Shown: one piece after another, positions 8,628 through 17,413 of the stretch
How positions within the stretch are numbered: position 1 is the first letter of the stretch
How the letters are laid out: each line of letters opens with the position of its first letter
NCBI GenBank assembly: GCA_024235955.1
Contig: JACKLJ010000002.1
Location: forward strand, 248,001 to 312,000
Direction: 5' to 3'
DNA from: Burkholderiaceae bacterium
GTDB lineage: Bacteria; Pseudomonadota; Gammaproteobacteria; Burkholderiales; Burkholderiaceae_C
DNA: 64,000 nucleotides
Position numbers and translations under genes: made by a program
Notes under the pieces: generated by a model
What the model saw: only the letters and a program-made list of their open reading frames with translations
Told to the model about the DNA's origin: nothing
Databases searched by the model: none

Positions 8628-11600
8628 TCAGCGCGCGCTCAGCTGCAGCTCGGCACGCGGCGACCAGGCGGCGGAAGCGCCCTCGGCGTCCTTCGTATCC
8701 GATGCTGCGGCCGATGCCGCAGGCGCCGGCGCGCCGGCCTGGCCCGTGCGCGCCGCGCCCAGGAACAGCCGCTCCGGCGGCAGCTTCCTGCCGGCCAGGT
8801 AGTCCTTGACGGCCACGCCGCGCTGCACGGCCAGTTGGCGCATGGTGTCGTCGCTGACGTCGATGTGCTTCAGCAGCAGCGCCTCCATCTCCTCCACCGG
8901 CACATCCTTGGCGAAGCCGAGCATGTTGCGCGGCTTGCCGGGGATGTCGGCGCGGCGGTACAGGCGCTTGAGCAGCACCGGGTACTCGGTATCGCTGACC
9001 TGGGTTTCAGAGGATTTTGTGGCTCCAGCCGTTGCGGTGCGGGCGCCGCCAGCTCCTGAATCAGGAGCGGAAGCAGCGACTGTGGGCTCAGCTGGGGCTT
9101 CCGGCGCCGGCGCCTCGCCGCGCTTTTCGGCTGCCACCATGGCCTTCAGGCGCTCGCGCCGCCAGGCTTCGCCTTCCTCGGACAGGCGCGCCGTGCCGAC
9201 CACGGTGAGCTTGAGCTGCGGCCGGTCGGCCAGCGCCTTGGCCACCTTGTCGAGCTGCTCGCGCGCCTTGGCCGACAGCTGCGCGCTGCCGGGCGCGAAA
9301 GGCACGTTGGCCATGTCCTCGCCGCCCGCACCGCCGCCGCCCAGCGCGCCGGCCAGCAGGCGGAACGGCGCGGTGATGGCCTTGCCGATCAGGTTGACGA
9401 TGGCCTTCACGATGATCGGCCCGAGGCTGAACTGCGGGTCGTTGAGCGAGCCGCTGATGGGTATGTCGAGGTCGATCACACCGTGGCTGTCGGCCAGCAG
9501 CGCGGTGGCCAGCTTCACGGGCAGGCTGGCCGGCGCGCCGGCCACCGGCTCGCCGAAGCTGAGCTGGTTGAGCACCAGCTTGTTGTTGGCCGTGAGGCGC
9601 CCGTCGGGCTGGACCTTGTAGGTCACGTCCATGCTGAGCTTGCCGCGTTCGATGCCGTGGCCGGCGTACTTGACCGAATACGGCGACAGCGGCGGCAGGT
9701 CCAGATCGCGCACCTTGCCCTCGATGTCCAGCGCCAGTGGCTGGGCCAGCGGGTTGAGCTTGCCGTTGATGGCCAGCGGCGCCGTGCCTTCGGCGCGGCC
9801 GGTGAGCTGCAGGTCGGCCATCTGCGGCGCGGCGCTGGGCGCCACCGAGCTGAAGGCCCCCAGCGTGCCGTTCAGCTCGGTCAGATCGGCCGAGTAGTTG
9901 GGGCGGATGAAGCGGTCGGAGAAGTCGATCCTGCCGTTCACCAGCCGCGTGGGGCCGAAGTGCATGACGGGCGCGTTCGGATCGGCTTTTGGCGGTGCAA
10001 CCGGCGCGGGGCTGGCGGCGGCAGCTGCGGAATTGGTAGCTTCGCCGTTGAACTCGCCGGACGCCGGCATGCCGAAGGCGGGCGTGGCGGCCACCGGCGG
10101 CGGCGCGGCGGCCGCGGCTTCGCCGCCCTTGGTCTTCACCACATCCTGCAGGTTGATGCGGCCGTTGGGGTGGATGACGATGCGGGCGTAGAAATCCGAC
10201 AGCAGCGTGTCCTTCACGCGCAGCTGCAGGGGTTTGGCGGGCTCCAGCGCCACGTCGAGCCCGGTGAGCGCCAGGCGCTTGAAGCTGAGCAGCTCCTCGC
10301 CCAGCCCGCTGCCGCGCGCCTTGGCGCTGCTGGTGGGCACCGTGGGCGCGATCGGCGCCTGCGAGGCGCCGCTGCCGCCGCGCCCGGGTGCCCCGGCGTC
10401 GGCTGGCTGCACCGGCCGCGCTGGCGCCGCGGCGACCGTGGTGGTCGTGCCGCCCAGCTGCCGACGCGTGGTGGAAGCCGTGCCGGCCGCGCTGGTGGCG
10501 GCATCCTGCGCGCTGTTGGCGCTGGCGGCGGTGCCAGGGCGGCTGTTGGTGCGCCAGTCGAGCAGTTGCGCGTCGCCCGCCAGCTTCAGGCGCGGGCCCT
10601 GGGGCGTATCGGCGTACTGCACCTGGCCCTTGAAACTGGTGTCGGCGCGCAGGATGTCGATGTTGAGGGCATCGTCGAAATAGGCCGTGAAGGCGTGCAC
10701 CGGCAGCCGGTGCACGTCCACCGTGCCCTGGGCCGACACCGGCTTCAGCCCGACGTCGCCGCGCCAGCTCAGCCGGCCGGGCTCGGCACGGCCGGCGTTG
10801 ACGCGCGCCACCAGCCGCAGCGCCACCGGCTTGAGCGTGTCGAGATCGACCGGCCCGGCCTCCAGCGCCAGCTGCGTGAGCGCGGCGCGCACCGGGGTGG
10901 CCGGCACCTCGTCGCGCCAGCCAATGTTGCCGCCGCTGAGCTTGAGGCCTTCGGCGGCCAGCTTCCAGGGCGGCTCGGCGCCCTGCTTCGTCGTCGGCGC
11001 GGGCTGGTCGGCAGCGGTTGTGCCGCCGGCGGCCGGCCTGAGCCAGGCCTCGGCCATCCAGCGGCCTTGGGCGTCGCGCGCCACGTCCACCAAAGGCGCG
11101 TCCACCGTCACCTGGCCCAGGTTGATCTGGCGCGTGCGCCAGTCGAAACGCCCACCCTTCAGGCTGACCTGGCGCACGGTGACGAGCTGGCCGTCGGCCA
11201 GGCCGGCGCCGCTGCGGCCGGTACGTGCCTTGCCGCGCGGCTTGGCTGCGGTGGTGTCCGCGTCGGCCAGCAGCAGGTCGGACAGGGTGACCTGCTCAAT
11301 GCCCACCTGCAGCTCGGGCTGCTGCTCGCCCGCCTTGGGCGGCGCCCAATGCAGGCCAAGCTGCGCATCCAGCTGGCCGCTCAGGCGCGGCACCAGGTGG
11401 GGCGCAAGGTACGGGCCGGCCAGACCCAGCGGGACGCGGGCCACATTCGCCTCGGCCTCTGCGCCCTGGGGCGTGACCTGGCCCTTGAAAGCCAGCGACG
11501 GCGTGTGGCCGCCGGCCGTCGGCGTGGCGGAGGCTGCGGAAGATGGTGCGCTGGCGGCCGGTTGCGGCGCTGCCCTGGCAACCGCGCTGGCGGCCGCCCT

Positions 11601-13289
11601 CGAAGCAGGTTCGGCCGTGGAAAGGGCCGCCTTGCCGCGGCCGCGCCGGCTGACGGCCTTGCGGGTGGCCGGGGAAGTCGGCGAAGCGACACGGACAACG
11701 GCCCCCGTATCGGCCAGCTCGGCCGAGCCGGCGAAGCGCAGCGTCTCGGCCAGCGGGTAGCGCACGCTGTCGGCTGTGAGCTGCAGCGCGTTCAGGCGCA
11801 CGCTGGCGGCGGGAACGCCGTCGCCAGCGGTGGTTTCGTCCTGCCAGTCGAGCGAGCCACCCTGCACCGCCAGGTGGTCAATCTGCAGCTGCCAGCTGGG
11901 CGGCGCCACCGGCACGGCGGTGCGCGGCGGGCGCGGGGCGCTGCCTGCGCCATGGGCTGCGGAGGCAGATGCCGACGTGGCAGCAGCCCGGGCAGCCGCC
12001 GCGCTGTCCGGTGCATTCGCAGCAGGTGCAGCGCTGGCCGCTGGCGCGGCCGCAGCGCGCGAAGGTGCCGCGGATGCAGAGGCTGAGGCAGACGCTCCCG
12101 AGGCCGGATTTTCAGCATCTTTTTGGCCTCCAGCCCTTTCTTGACGGGCGCCGGCAGCTCCCTTTTCAGGAGCATCCGGATTGGCCGTCGCATCGCCCAG
12201 CAACAAGTTCAGCCGCCCCTGGCGGTCGCGCCGCAGCGCCATCTGCGGGCCGGTGAGCGCGACCTGGGCCAGGTGCACGCGCTGCTCCAGCGGCCGCACG
12301 TCGGCCAGCTGCAGCTGGAGCGCGTCGAAGGCCAGCGCCTCATGGCCGGCGGCGTCGACCGACTTCAGGCCGCTCACATCCACCGTGCCAAACACGCGCA
12401 GCGAGGGCCTGGGCGTCTGCTCGAAGGCCAGCTTCAGGTCGGCATCCACGGTGGCAGCGGTGAGGCGCAGCGGCAGCCCGGCGGGCAGGTAGCCCAGGTA
12501 GGGCTTGAGGTCAAGCCGGGCCAGGTGGAAGGCGGCATCGGTCTTGAGCGAATCGGCAAACGGCAGTGCCTGCGCGCTGGAGCCGAAAGGGCTGCCATTG
12601 ACCACGAAGCCCAGCCGCGGCACCACCTTCACGGCCCGTTCGTCCGGCAGGTTGCTGATGAAGGGCAGGCTCAGATCCAGCTGGCGCACCTGGTGCACGC
12701 GGCCCACGGTGCGGTCGTCGAAGTCGATCGCGCCGCCCGTCAGCTCGATGTTGTAGACCGCGAAGCGCTGCGGCTCCGAGGGCTCCGGGCTCGCCGGGCG
12801 GGCCGCCAGGCGCTGGAGGATGTCGTCGATGTCGTAATGGCCGTCGCCGTCATGGCGCAGGTGCAGCACCGGCTGCTCGATGCGCACGGCGTCCACCACT
12901 GGCACCAGCCGCCACAGCGAGGCCAGCGCGGCATCGGCGTACAGCCGCCCGATGGCCAGCTGCGTGCCCTGCCCGCCGGCACCGGCCACGGTGACGTTGT
13001 CCAGCGCCAGCTCCAGCGTCCAGGGTTTGAAGTCGACCTCGCCGACGTGCACCTGCCGGCCGAGCTGTTCGCTGGCGATCTTCTGGCCCTGCCACTTGAG
13101 CAGCGGCGGCACGGCGGCCCAGGTCAGCGCCCAGAGGGCCAGCAGGCCGGCCACGGCATAGACCAGCCAGCGCAGCCACCGGTTGGCCGGCAGCCGGCCG
13201 CGGCGCGGCGGCGCATCCACAGCGACCGGCGCGGCGGCCTGGGGATTGGGAGATGCGCCTGCGCCGGGCGCGGAAACTTCTTCGCTCAC
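8628..13289 (-). CDS. DUF748 (AsmA-like) very large membrane-anchored protein
   Basis: This 1553-residue protein is predicted to be anchored in the inner membrane by one helix (about residues 41-60, WLVYAVAGLLALWALTWAAV), with the rest in the periplasm. The AsmA-like body has repeated statements of the type FKPWTLELALDNV and INLQDVV. Such proteins are thought to form long lipid-conducting grooves between the membranes. A C-terminal part (GSAQLSAKAREQLDKVAKAL) resembles OmpA-type peptidoglycan-binding folds. I place the start at GTG 13289, just before the coding-like VSEEVSAPG; an ATG 40 codons upstream is possible. Ala-rich linkers at about residues 371-394 and 1407-1428 are encoded by interspersed repeats. 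Confidence 0.82.
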   Translation of the reverse strand: MSEEVSAPGAGASPNPQAAAPVAVDAPPRRGRLPANRWLRWLVYAVAGLLALWALTWAAVPPLLKWQGQKIASEQLGRQVHVGEVDFKPWTLELALDNVTVAGAGGQGTQLAIGRLYADAALASLWRLVPVVDAVRIEQPVLHLRHDGDGHYDIDDILQRLAARPASPEPSEPQRFAVYNIELTGGAIDFDDRTVGRVHQVRQLDLSLPFISNLPDERAVKVVPRLGFVVNGSPFGSSAQALPFADSLKTDAAFHLARLDLKPYLGYLPAGLPLRLTAATVDADLKLAFEQTPRPSLRVFGTVDVSGLKSVDAAGHEALAFDALQLQLADVRPLEQRVHLAQVALTGPQMALRRDRQGRLNLLLGDATANPDAPEKGAAGARQERAGGQKDAENPASGASASASASAAPSRAAAAPAASAAPAANAPDSAAAARAAATSASASAAHGAGSAPRPPRTAVPVAPPSWQLQIDHLAVQGGSLDWQDETTAGDGVPAASVRLNALQLTADSVRYPLAETLRFAGSAELADTGAVVRVASPTSPATRKAVSRRGRGKAALSTAEPASRAAASAVARAAPQPAASAPSSAASATPTAGGHTPSLAFKGQVTPQGAEAEANVARVPLGLAGPYLAPHLVPRLSGQLDAQLGLHWAPPKAGEQQPELQVGIEQVTLSDLLLADADTTAAKPRGKARTGRSGAGLADGQLVTVRQVSLKGGRFDWRTRQINLGQVTVDAPLVDVARDAQGRWMAEAWLRPAAGGTTAADQPAPTTKQGAEPPWKLAAEGLKLSGGNIGWRDEVPATPVRAALTQLALEAGPVDLDTLKPVALRLVARVNAGRAEPGRLSWRGDVGLKPVSAQGTVDVHRLPVHAFTAYFDDALNIDILRADTSFKGQVQYADTPQGPRLKLAGDAQLLDWRTNSRPGTAASANSAQDAATSAAGTASTTRRQLGGTTTTVAAAPARPVQPADAGAPGRGGSGASQAPIAPTVPTSSAKARGSGLGEELLSFKRLALTGLDVALEPAKPLQLRVKDTLLSDFYARIVIHPNGRINLQDVVKTKGGEAAAAAPPPVAATPAFGMPASGEFNGEATNSAAAAASPAPVAPPKADPNAPVMHFGPTRLVNGRIDFSDRFIRPNYSADLTELNGTLGAFSSVAPSAAPQMADLQLTGRAEGTAPLAINGKLNPLAQPLALDIEGKVRDLDLPPLSPYSVKYAGHGIERGKLSMDVTYKVQPDGRLTANNKLVLNQLSFGEPVAGAPASLPVKLATALLADSHGVIDLDIPISGSLNDPQFSLGPIIVKAIVNLIGKAITAPFRLLAGALGGGGAGGEDMANVPFAPGSAQLSAKAREQLDKVAKALADRPQLKLTVVGTARLSEEGEAWRRERLKAMVAAEKRGEAPAPEAPAEPTVAASAPDSGAGGARTATAGATKSSETQVSDTEYPVLLKRLYRRADIPGKPRNMLGFAKDVPVEEMEALLLKHIDVSDDTMRQLAVQRGVAVKDYLAGRKLPPERLFLGAARTGQAGAPAPAASAAASDTKDAEGASAAWSPRAELQLSAR
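9004..9068 (-). repeat. Interspersed repeat copy 4, inside the DUF748 gene
   Basis: In the gene's reading direction it gives APDSGAGGARTATAGATKSS, parallel to ALDSGAGGARRDWAGGPKDA at the end of MdtB. The repeat is in the same orientation and frame in both. Confidence 0.8.
12106..12176 (-). repeat. Interspersed repeat copy 5, inside the DUF748 gene
   Basis: This is a near-consensus copy (AAGGGCTGGAGGCC intact) extended by AAAAAGATGCTGAAAATCC. It encodes APEKGAAGARQERAGGQKDA and continues ENP in an Ala/Ser-rich linker. Confidence 0.85.
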
Positions 13290-13415
13290 GGCTGACGATT
13301 GTCCGCCGGATTTCAGGCGTTCCCGGGGCGGGCGGCACGCTGCTCGTGACAGGCTGCAACAGGGGCGGTGGCGTTTCAACGCCAGCCAGGAGCCAATGAC
13401 CTGCCCCAACGAGAC

Positions 13416-13459
13416 GAGCCCGGGGGATGGGCCTGCAGCCTGTCCTCCGGGCTCTTTTT
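13416..13459 (+). terminator. Strong intrinsic terminator with no upstream plus-strand gene
   Basis: The stem GAGCCCGGGGGA (13416-13427) pairs with TCCTCCGGGCTC (13443-13454), followed by TTTTT. The only neighbour upstream on this strand is the 5' end of the divergent DUF748 gene, so the terminator probably ends an untranslated small RNA or a leader that starts within about 130 bases. Confidence 0.75.
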
Positions 13460-13812
13460 GGCAGCCTGACGAGCGTCTTGTGCTGCCCTGGTCCGGTCTC
13501 CGGAAGCTTGCTGTTCCGGCACCGGGGAAGGCAAGGTATTGCCTTCAAGGGTTGGCATCGCGGGATACCAGGCTCTGATGTAGTGGCTACTCCAGAAGGC
13601 TCCTTTCCGCCGGATGTCCGAATGAATCGGACAGCTTCACTTTAGGGTCATCCGGCCCCCGCTGCCAGCGGAAAAAATCAAAGCCCCAGCGGCCGCTCAT
13701 TGGCCTCGGCAATCGGCAGAGGCGGCGGGCCGGCAACCCTTTTCGAGCGCGGATCGCGTGCTTTCGGCTTGCTAGCAGTGACAAGATGCTTCCTCGCAGC
13801 ATGCTTTCAATA

Positions 13813-13866
13813 GCATAAGAGTCAACATCCTTATGCTTGACTCGTTATTTGTAACCTCCATAGAAT
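13813..13866 (+). promoter_or_regulatory. Sigma70-like promoter with upstream inverted repeat
   Basis: TTGACT (13837-13842) and TAGAAT (13861-13866) are separated by 18 bases. GCATAAG (13813-13819) and CTTATGC (13830-13836) form an inverted repeat directly abutting the -35 box, suggesting an activator or repressor site. Confidence 0.6.
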
Positions 13867-14146
13867 CGCGAATTCCGACCGAATCACAGGGATTTCCCTG
13901 ATGCCTGCCCGGCCCTGCAGGCGTGTGAGTGGGAGCGAATCGCGACAGTCGGCGCCAGCAGTCACAGGCGCCCTCGCTCCGGGCCAACGGGCGTGCGCAG
14001 CCAACAGGGCTGCCGCGCAGGATGCGGGATTTTGTGGCGGCCTTGAGCGCCGCCTCCCGCCGATGTGACGGCCAGCAGCTTGAGCGCTGCGGCCAGGCGG
14101 CTTCGCAGCAAAGGGCTCGAGCCGCTCCCAGCCTAGGAAACCCACG

Positions 14147-14959
14147 ATGAAAGTGCCTGACAAGCTGCTATCGACCGCGCGCGCCACCAAGACCTTTGTG
14201 GGCGATGTGGCCGAAGGCTTCTTCCAGACCACCCACAACGGCTTCGCCCTGCTGGGCCTGACGGTGGCGATCGGAGTCGCCACCCTGGCCTACAAGCCCG
14301 AACTGCGGCACGAGGGCGAAGAACGCCTGACCGCCTGGCTGACGGAGCGCAAGGTGGCGGCCATGGGCATCACGCCGGAACTGGGCGCCATCGAGCGCGC
14401 CACCGCCGCCAACCCCAGCGACCTGCCGCGCGAGCAGGCCAACGTGGCCCTGTGGATCGCCCGCAAGTACCGCGTGGCGCCCGAGCCGCTGGCCGCACTG
14501 GTGTCCGAGGCCTACGAGGTGGGCCGGGCCGACCGCATCGAGCCGACGCTGATCCTGGCCGTGATGGCGGTGGAATCCAGCTTCAACCCCTTTGCCCAGA
14601 GCCCGGTGGGTGCCCAGGGCCTGATGCAGGTGATGACCGAGGTGCACTCTGACAAGTACGAGCACTTCGGCGGTCTGTACGCCGCCTTCGACCCCAAGAC
14701 CAACCTGCGGGTGGGCGTGAAGGTGCTGCAGGAATGCATAGCGCGCGCCGGCTCCGTGGAGGGCGGGCTCAAGTATTACGTGGGTGCCGCCAACCTGCCC
14801 ACCGACGGCGGCTACGCCGAGAAGGTGATGGCCGAGCATGCCCGCCTCTACCAGGTGGCCAAGGGCAAGCCGCTGCCCAGCCAGCCGCCGCTGCGCGCCA
14901 CCACCACGCCGGCGCCGGCCCCGGGCAGCCCGCCGGTCAAGGTGGCCGCGCTGTCCTGA
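14147..14959 (+). CDS. Membrane-anchored lytic transglycosylase (SLT domain)
   Basis: This peptidoglycan lytic transglycosylase of the Slt/GEWL fold cleaves the MurNAc-GlcNAc bond in the periplasm. The 270-residue product has one N-terminal transmembrane helix (about residues 25-43, GFALLGLTVAIGVATLAY). The SLT domain spans about residues 130-245 with the catalytic Glu in LAVMAVESSFNP and the GAQGLMQVM motif. A Pro/Thr-rich tail ends the protein. It stands alone between an upstream regulated promoter and a downstream terminator, so it is probably monocistronic. Housekeeping wall turnover is the default role; no secretion-system genes are adjacent. Confidence 0.9.
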   Translation: MKVPDKLLSTARATKTFVGDVAEGFFQTTHNGFALLGLTVAIGVATLAYKPELRHEGEERLTAWLTERKVAAMGITPELGAIERATAANPSDLPREQANVALWIARKYRVAPEPLAALVSEAYEVGRADRIEPTLILAVMAVESSFNPFAQSPVGAQGLMQVMTEVHSDKYEHFGGLYAAFDPKTNLRVGVKVLQECIARAGSVEGGLKYYVGAANLPTDGGYAEKVMAEHARLYQVAKGKPLPSQPPLRATTTPAPAPGSPPVKVAALS

Positions 14960-14986
14960 CGGGCTCCGCACCCGCCAAGCCCGAGA

Positions 14987-15010
14987 CGCCCGGCCGACGC
15001 CGGGCGTTTT
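14987..15010 (+). terminator. Intrinsic terminator after the lytic transglycosylase
   Basis: CGCCCGGC, a 4-base loop, GCCGGGCG and TTTT form a compact stem 27 bases after the stop codon. Confidence 0.85.
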
Positions 15011-15126
15011 CGTTGGGGCTGCGCCGGCAAGCGCCGACCCGCGCCTTGCCCTAAAGTCAGGGGCAAAGAAGAGCACCAACAGAAAGAGCGCCCGCGCCCG
15101 CAGGGTGCCGCGAGGAGACCCCGCCC

Positions 15127-16326
15127 TTGACCGCCCTGGACCACCCCGAGTCCGCCATTCCGCGCCACGTGCTGCCGGTGCTGGTGTTCGCCCAGTTCGC
15201 CGGTACCTCGCTGTGGTTCGCCGTCAACGCGGTCATGCCCGACCTGCAGCGCGAACTCGGCTGGCCCACGGTGGCGCTGGGCACGCTGACCTCGTCGCTG
15301 CAGTTCGGCTTCATCGTGGGCACGCTGGTCTTCGCCCTGCTGGCCATCGCCGACCGCTTTCCTGCGCGGCTGGTGTTCCTGGTCTGCGCGCTGGCCGGTG
15401 CCGCCTGCACGGTAGCGGCCTGGGCCACGGTGCGCGACTACCGCGCCCTGCTGGCCTGGCGCTTCGTCACCGGCATCTTCCTGGCCGGCATCTACCCGGT
15501 GGGCATGAAGATCGCGGCGCAGTGGTACACGCGCGGCCTGGGCGCCGCGCTGGGCCTGCTGGTGGGCGCGCTGGTGGTGGGATCGGCAAGCGCGCACGCG
15601 CTGCGCGCGCTGGGCGGCGCCCTGCCCTGGCCGACGCTGATGCTGGGCGTGGCGGCGCTGGCGGCCTTCGGCGGCGTGCTGCTTTACGTGGCGCTAGGCG
15701 ATTCGCCCCACGCCCATCCGCGCGTGACCACGCTGCAGTGGCGCGCGCTGGGCACGCTGTGGACCGACAGCCGGGTACGCGCCTCGGTGTTCGGCTACTT
15801 CGGCCACATGTGGGAGCTCTACACCATGTGGGTGCTGGTGCCGCTGATCCTGGCCACGCGGCTGCAGGGCACGGCGCTGTCCTGGGTGGCCTTCTGCGTG
15901 CTGGCAGCCGGTGTGCTGGGCTGCGCCGGCGGCGGCTGGATCGCCGTGCGCCGGGGCAGCGCGCGCGTGGCATCGGCCCAGCTCGCCGTCAGCGGCCTGT
16001 GCTGCCTGGGTGCTCCGTGGCTCATGCAGGCACCCGACGCGCTGTTCTACGCCTGGCTGCTGGTGTGGGGCGTGACGGTGTCGGGCGACTCCCCGCAGTT
16101 TTCCACCCTCACGGCCCGCAATGCGCCCCCGCAGGCCGTGGGCAGCGTGCTCACGCTGACCAACAGCATCGGCTTTGGCATCTCCATCGTCAGCATCCTG
16201 CTGTTCGTGGGGCTGGCCGGGCATATACCGCTGGGCCGGCTGGTGCCATGGCTGGCCATCGGGCCGGCGCTGGGCCTGCTGTGCATGGGGCCGCTGGTGC
16301 GGCTCGAACGCGACGGCCGGCGTTGA
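15127..16326 (+). CDS. MFS transporter
   Basis: This 399-residue, twelve-helix major facilitator is in the inner membrane. The first helix carries FAQFAGTSLWFAVNAVMPDL, and the helix 2-3 loop has the basic-acidic pattern of the family (IADRFPARLVF). The start is TTG at 15127, with GAGGAGA about ten bases upstream and no ATG nearby in frame. It starts downstream of the lytic transglycosylase terminator and is followed, after 109 bp, by the ohrR promoter, so it is a single-gene unit. Substrate is not evident; the architecture resembles small-molecule uptake carriers of the CynX/NimT kind more than drug pumps. Confidence 0.82.
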   Translation: MTALDHPESAIPRHVLPVLVFAQFAGTSLWFAVNAVMPDLQRELGWPTVALGTLTSSLQFGFIVGTLVFALLAIADRFPARLVFLVCALAGAACTVAAWATVRDYRALLAWRFVTGIFLAGIYPVGMKIAAQWYTRGLGAALGLLVGALVVGSASAHALRALGGALPWPTLMLGVAALAAFGGVLLYVALGDSPHAHPRVTTLQWRALGTLWTDSRVRASVFGYFGHMWELYTMWVLVPLILATRLQGTALSWVAFCVLAAGVLGCAGGGWIAVRRGSARVASAQLAVSGLCCLGAPWLMQAPDALFYAWLLVWGVTVSGDSPQFSTLTARNAPPQAVGSVLTLTNSIGFGISIVSILLFVGLAGHIPLGRLVPWLAIGPALGLLCMGPLVRLERDGRR

Positions 16327-16398
16327 CATCTGAGTCCACCGAACCACCAGGAACCGCACAGATTCACTCAAGTCGACAGCTGCCGCCTGAGTTATGTA

Positions 16399-16429
16399 TT
16401 GCACAATTAAATTGAACACAATATAATTG
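16399..16429 (+). promoter_or_regulatory. ohrR promoter with two candidate OhrR operators
   Basis: TTGCAC (16399-16404), a 17-base spacer and TATAAT (16422-16427) form a near-ideal sigma70 promoter. CAATTAAATTG (16404-16414) lies in the spacer and CAATATAATTG (16419-16429) overlaps the -10. Both are dyads of the CAATT/AATTG type bound by OhrR-family repressors. Confidence 0.75.
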
Positions 16430-16435
16430 CCACCA

Positions 16436-16930
16436 ATGAAAAAGAACACCGTCCCCGAACCCCAGGCCGACCAGCTGGTGCCGGTAGACCAGCAACTGTG
16501 CTTCGCGCTGTACTCGGCCTCGCTGGCGATGACCAAGATGTACAAGCCGCGGCTCGACGCCCTGGGCCTCACCTACCCGCAGTATCTGGTGATGCTTTCG
16601 CTGTGGGAGCAGGACACCCAGACCGTCTCGCAGATCGGCGAGCGCCTGTACCTCGATTCCGGCACGCTGTCGCCGCTGCTCAAGCGCCTGGAGGCTGCCG
16701 GCCTGATCCGCCGCGAGCGCGCCACCGCCGACGAGCGCCGCGTGCAGGTCGCCCTCACCGACGCGGGCCGCGCCCTCAAGACCCGGGCGCTCGGCCTGCC
16801 GCAGCATGCACTGCGTGCCAGCGGCTGCACCCTGGGCGAGCTGACCGAGCTCACCGCCCGGCTGCACGCCCTGCGGCGCCGCCTGGCCGAGTCGCCAACC
16901 GAAACGGCGGTGCAGGCCCGCGCCGCCTGA
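16436..16930 (+). CDS. ohrR: Organic-hydroperoxide-sensing MarR-family repressor OhrR
   Basis: This cytoplasmic dimeric winged-helix repressor is inactivated when organic hydroperoxide oxidises a cysteine. It is 164 residues, with the sensing Cys at position 22 (QLCFALYSAS), as in characterised OhrR proteins, followed by KMYKPRLDALGLTYPQYLVM and the recognition helix region LDSGTLSPLLKRLEAAGLI. The wing is ERRVQVALT. The ATG at 16436 is only about nine bases past the -10 box, so the transcript should have almost no leader. The ohr gene follows after 53 bp, and the dyads in the promoter suggest autoregulation. Confidence 0.92.
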   Translation: MKKNTVPEPQADQLVPVDQQLCFALYSASLAMTKMYKPRLDALGLTYPQYLVMLSLWEQDTQTVSQIGERLYLDSGTLSPLLKRLEAAGLIRRERATADERRVQVALTDAGRALKTRALGLPQHALRASGCTLGELTELTARLHALRRRLAESPTETAVQARAA

Positions 16931-16983
16931 CCGCCTGCCACCTGTTTTCCTAACCGCCCATGAACCTGCAAGGAGCAAACGCC

Positions 16984-17400
16984 ATGGCCTCTCTCGACAA
17001 AGTCCTCTACACCGCCCACGCCCACACCACCGGCGGCCGCGACGGCGAATCGCGCACCGACGACGGCCGCCTGGCCGTGCGCCTGACGCCGCCCGGCGCC
17101 CCCGGCAACGGCACCAACCCGGAGCAGCTGTTCGCCGCCGGCTACTCGGCCTGCTTCATCGGCGCCATGAAGGCGGTGGCCGGCAAGCAGAAGATCACGC
17201 TGCCGGCCGACCTGTCGGTGGACGCCGAGGTGGATCTGGGCCCGGTCGGCCAGGTTTACGGCATCGCCGTGCGCATGACCATCACCCTGCCCGGCATGGA
17301 CAAGGCCGCCGCGCAGGCGCTGGTAGACACCGCGCATCAGGTCTGCCCGTATTCCAACGCCACGCGCGGCAACATCGACGTGACGCTCACGGTGGCCTGA
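16984..17400 (+). CDS. ohr: Organic hydroperoxide resistance protein Ohr
   Basis: This thiol peroxidase of the OsmC/Ohr family reduces organic and fatty-acid hydroperoxides, usually with lipoylated proteins as electron donor. It is 138 residues with the peroxidatic Cys in AAGYSACFIGAMKAVA and the resolving Cys in VCPYSNATRGN. Both are present, so it should be active. The start at 16984 is set by AAGGAG eleven bases upstream; an in-frame ATG at 16960 is less likely. It lies directly after ohrR and is probably induced with it when OhrR is oxidised. Confidence 0.95.
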   Translation: MASLDKVLYTAHAHTTGGRDGESRTDDGRLAVRLTPPGAPGNGTNPEQLFAAGYSACFIGAMKAVAGKQKITLPADLSVDAEVDLGPVGQVYGIAVRMTITLPGMDKAAAQALVDTAHQVCPYSNATRGNIDVTLTVA

Positions 17401-17413
17401 CACCGCCGCCGCC

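Larger units (their letters stand above)
13290..14146. other. 857-bp region without a supported gene
   Basis: No open frame here has credible coding character. The region holds a short perfect hairpin TGGCGTT-TC-AACGCCA near 13370, a plus-strand terminator at 13416-13459, and the promoter of the lytic transglycosylase gene at 13813-13866. The 5' untranslated leader from that promoter would be about 270 bases and includes the small dyad CAGGGATTTCCCTG just after the start point. Confidence 0.6.

Noticed and set aside
9483..12086. An 867-codon plus-strand frame over the DUF748 gene
   Set aside because: It has no recognisable domain and the composition of a shadow frame; the opposite strand carries the AsmA-like protein.
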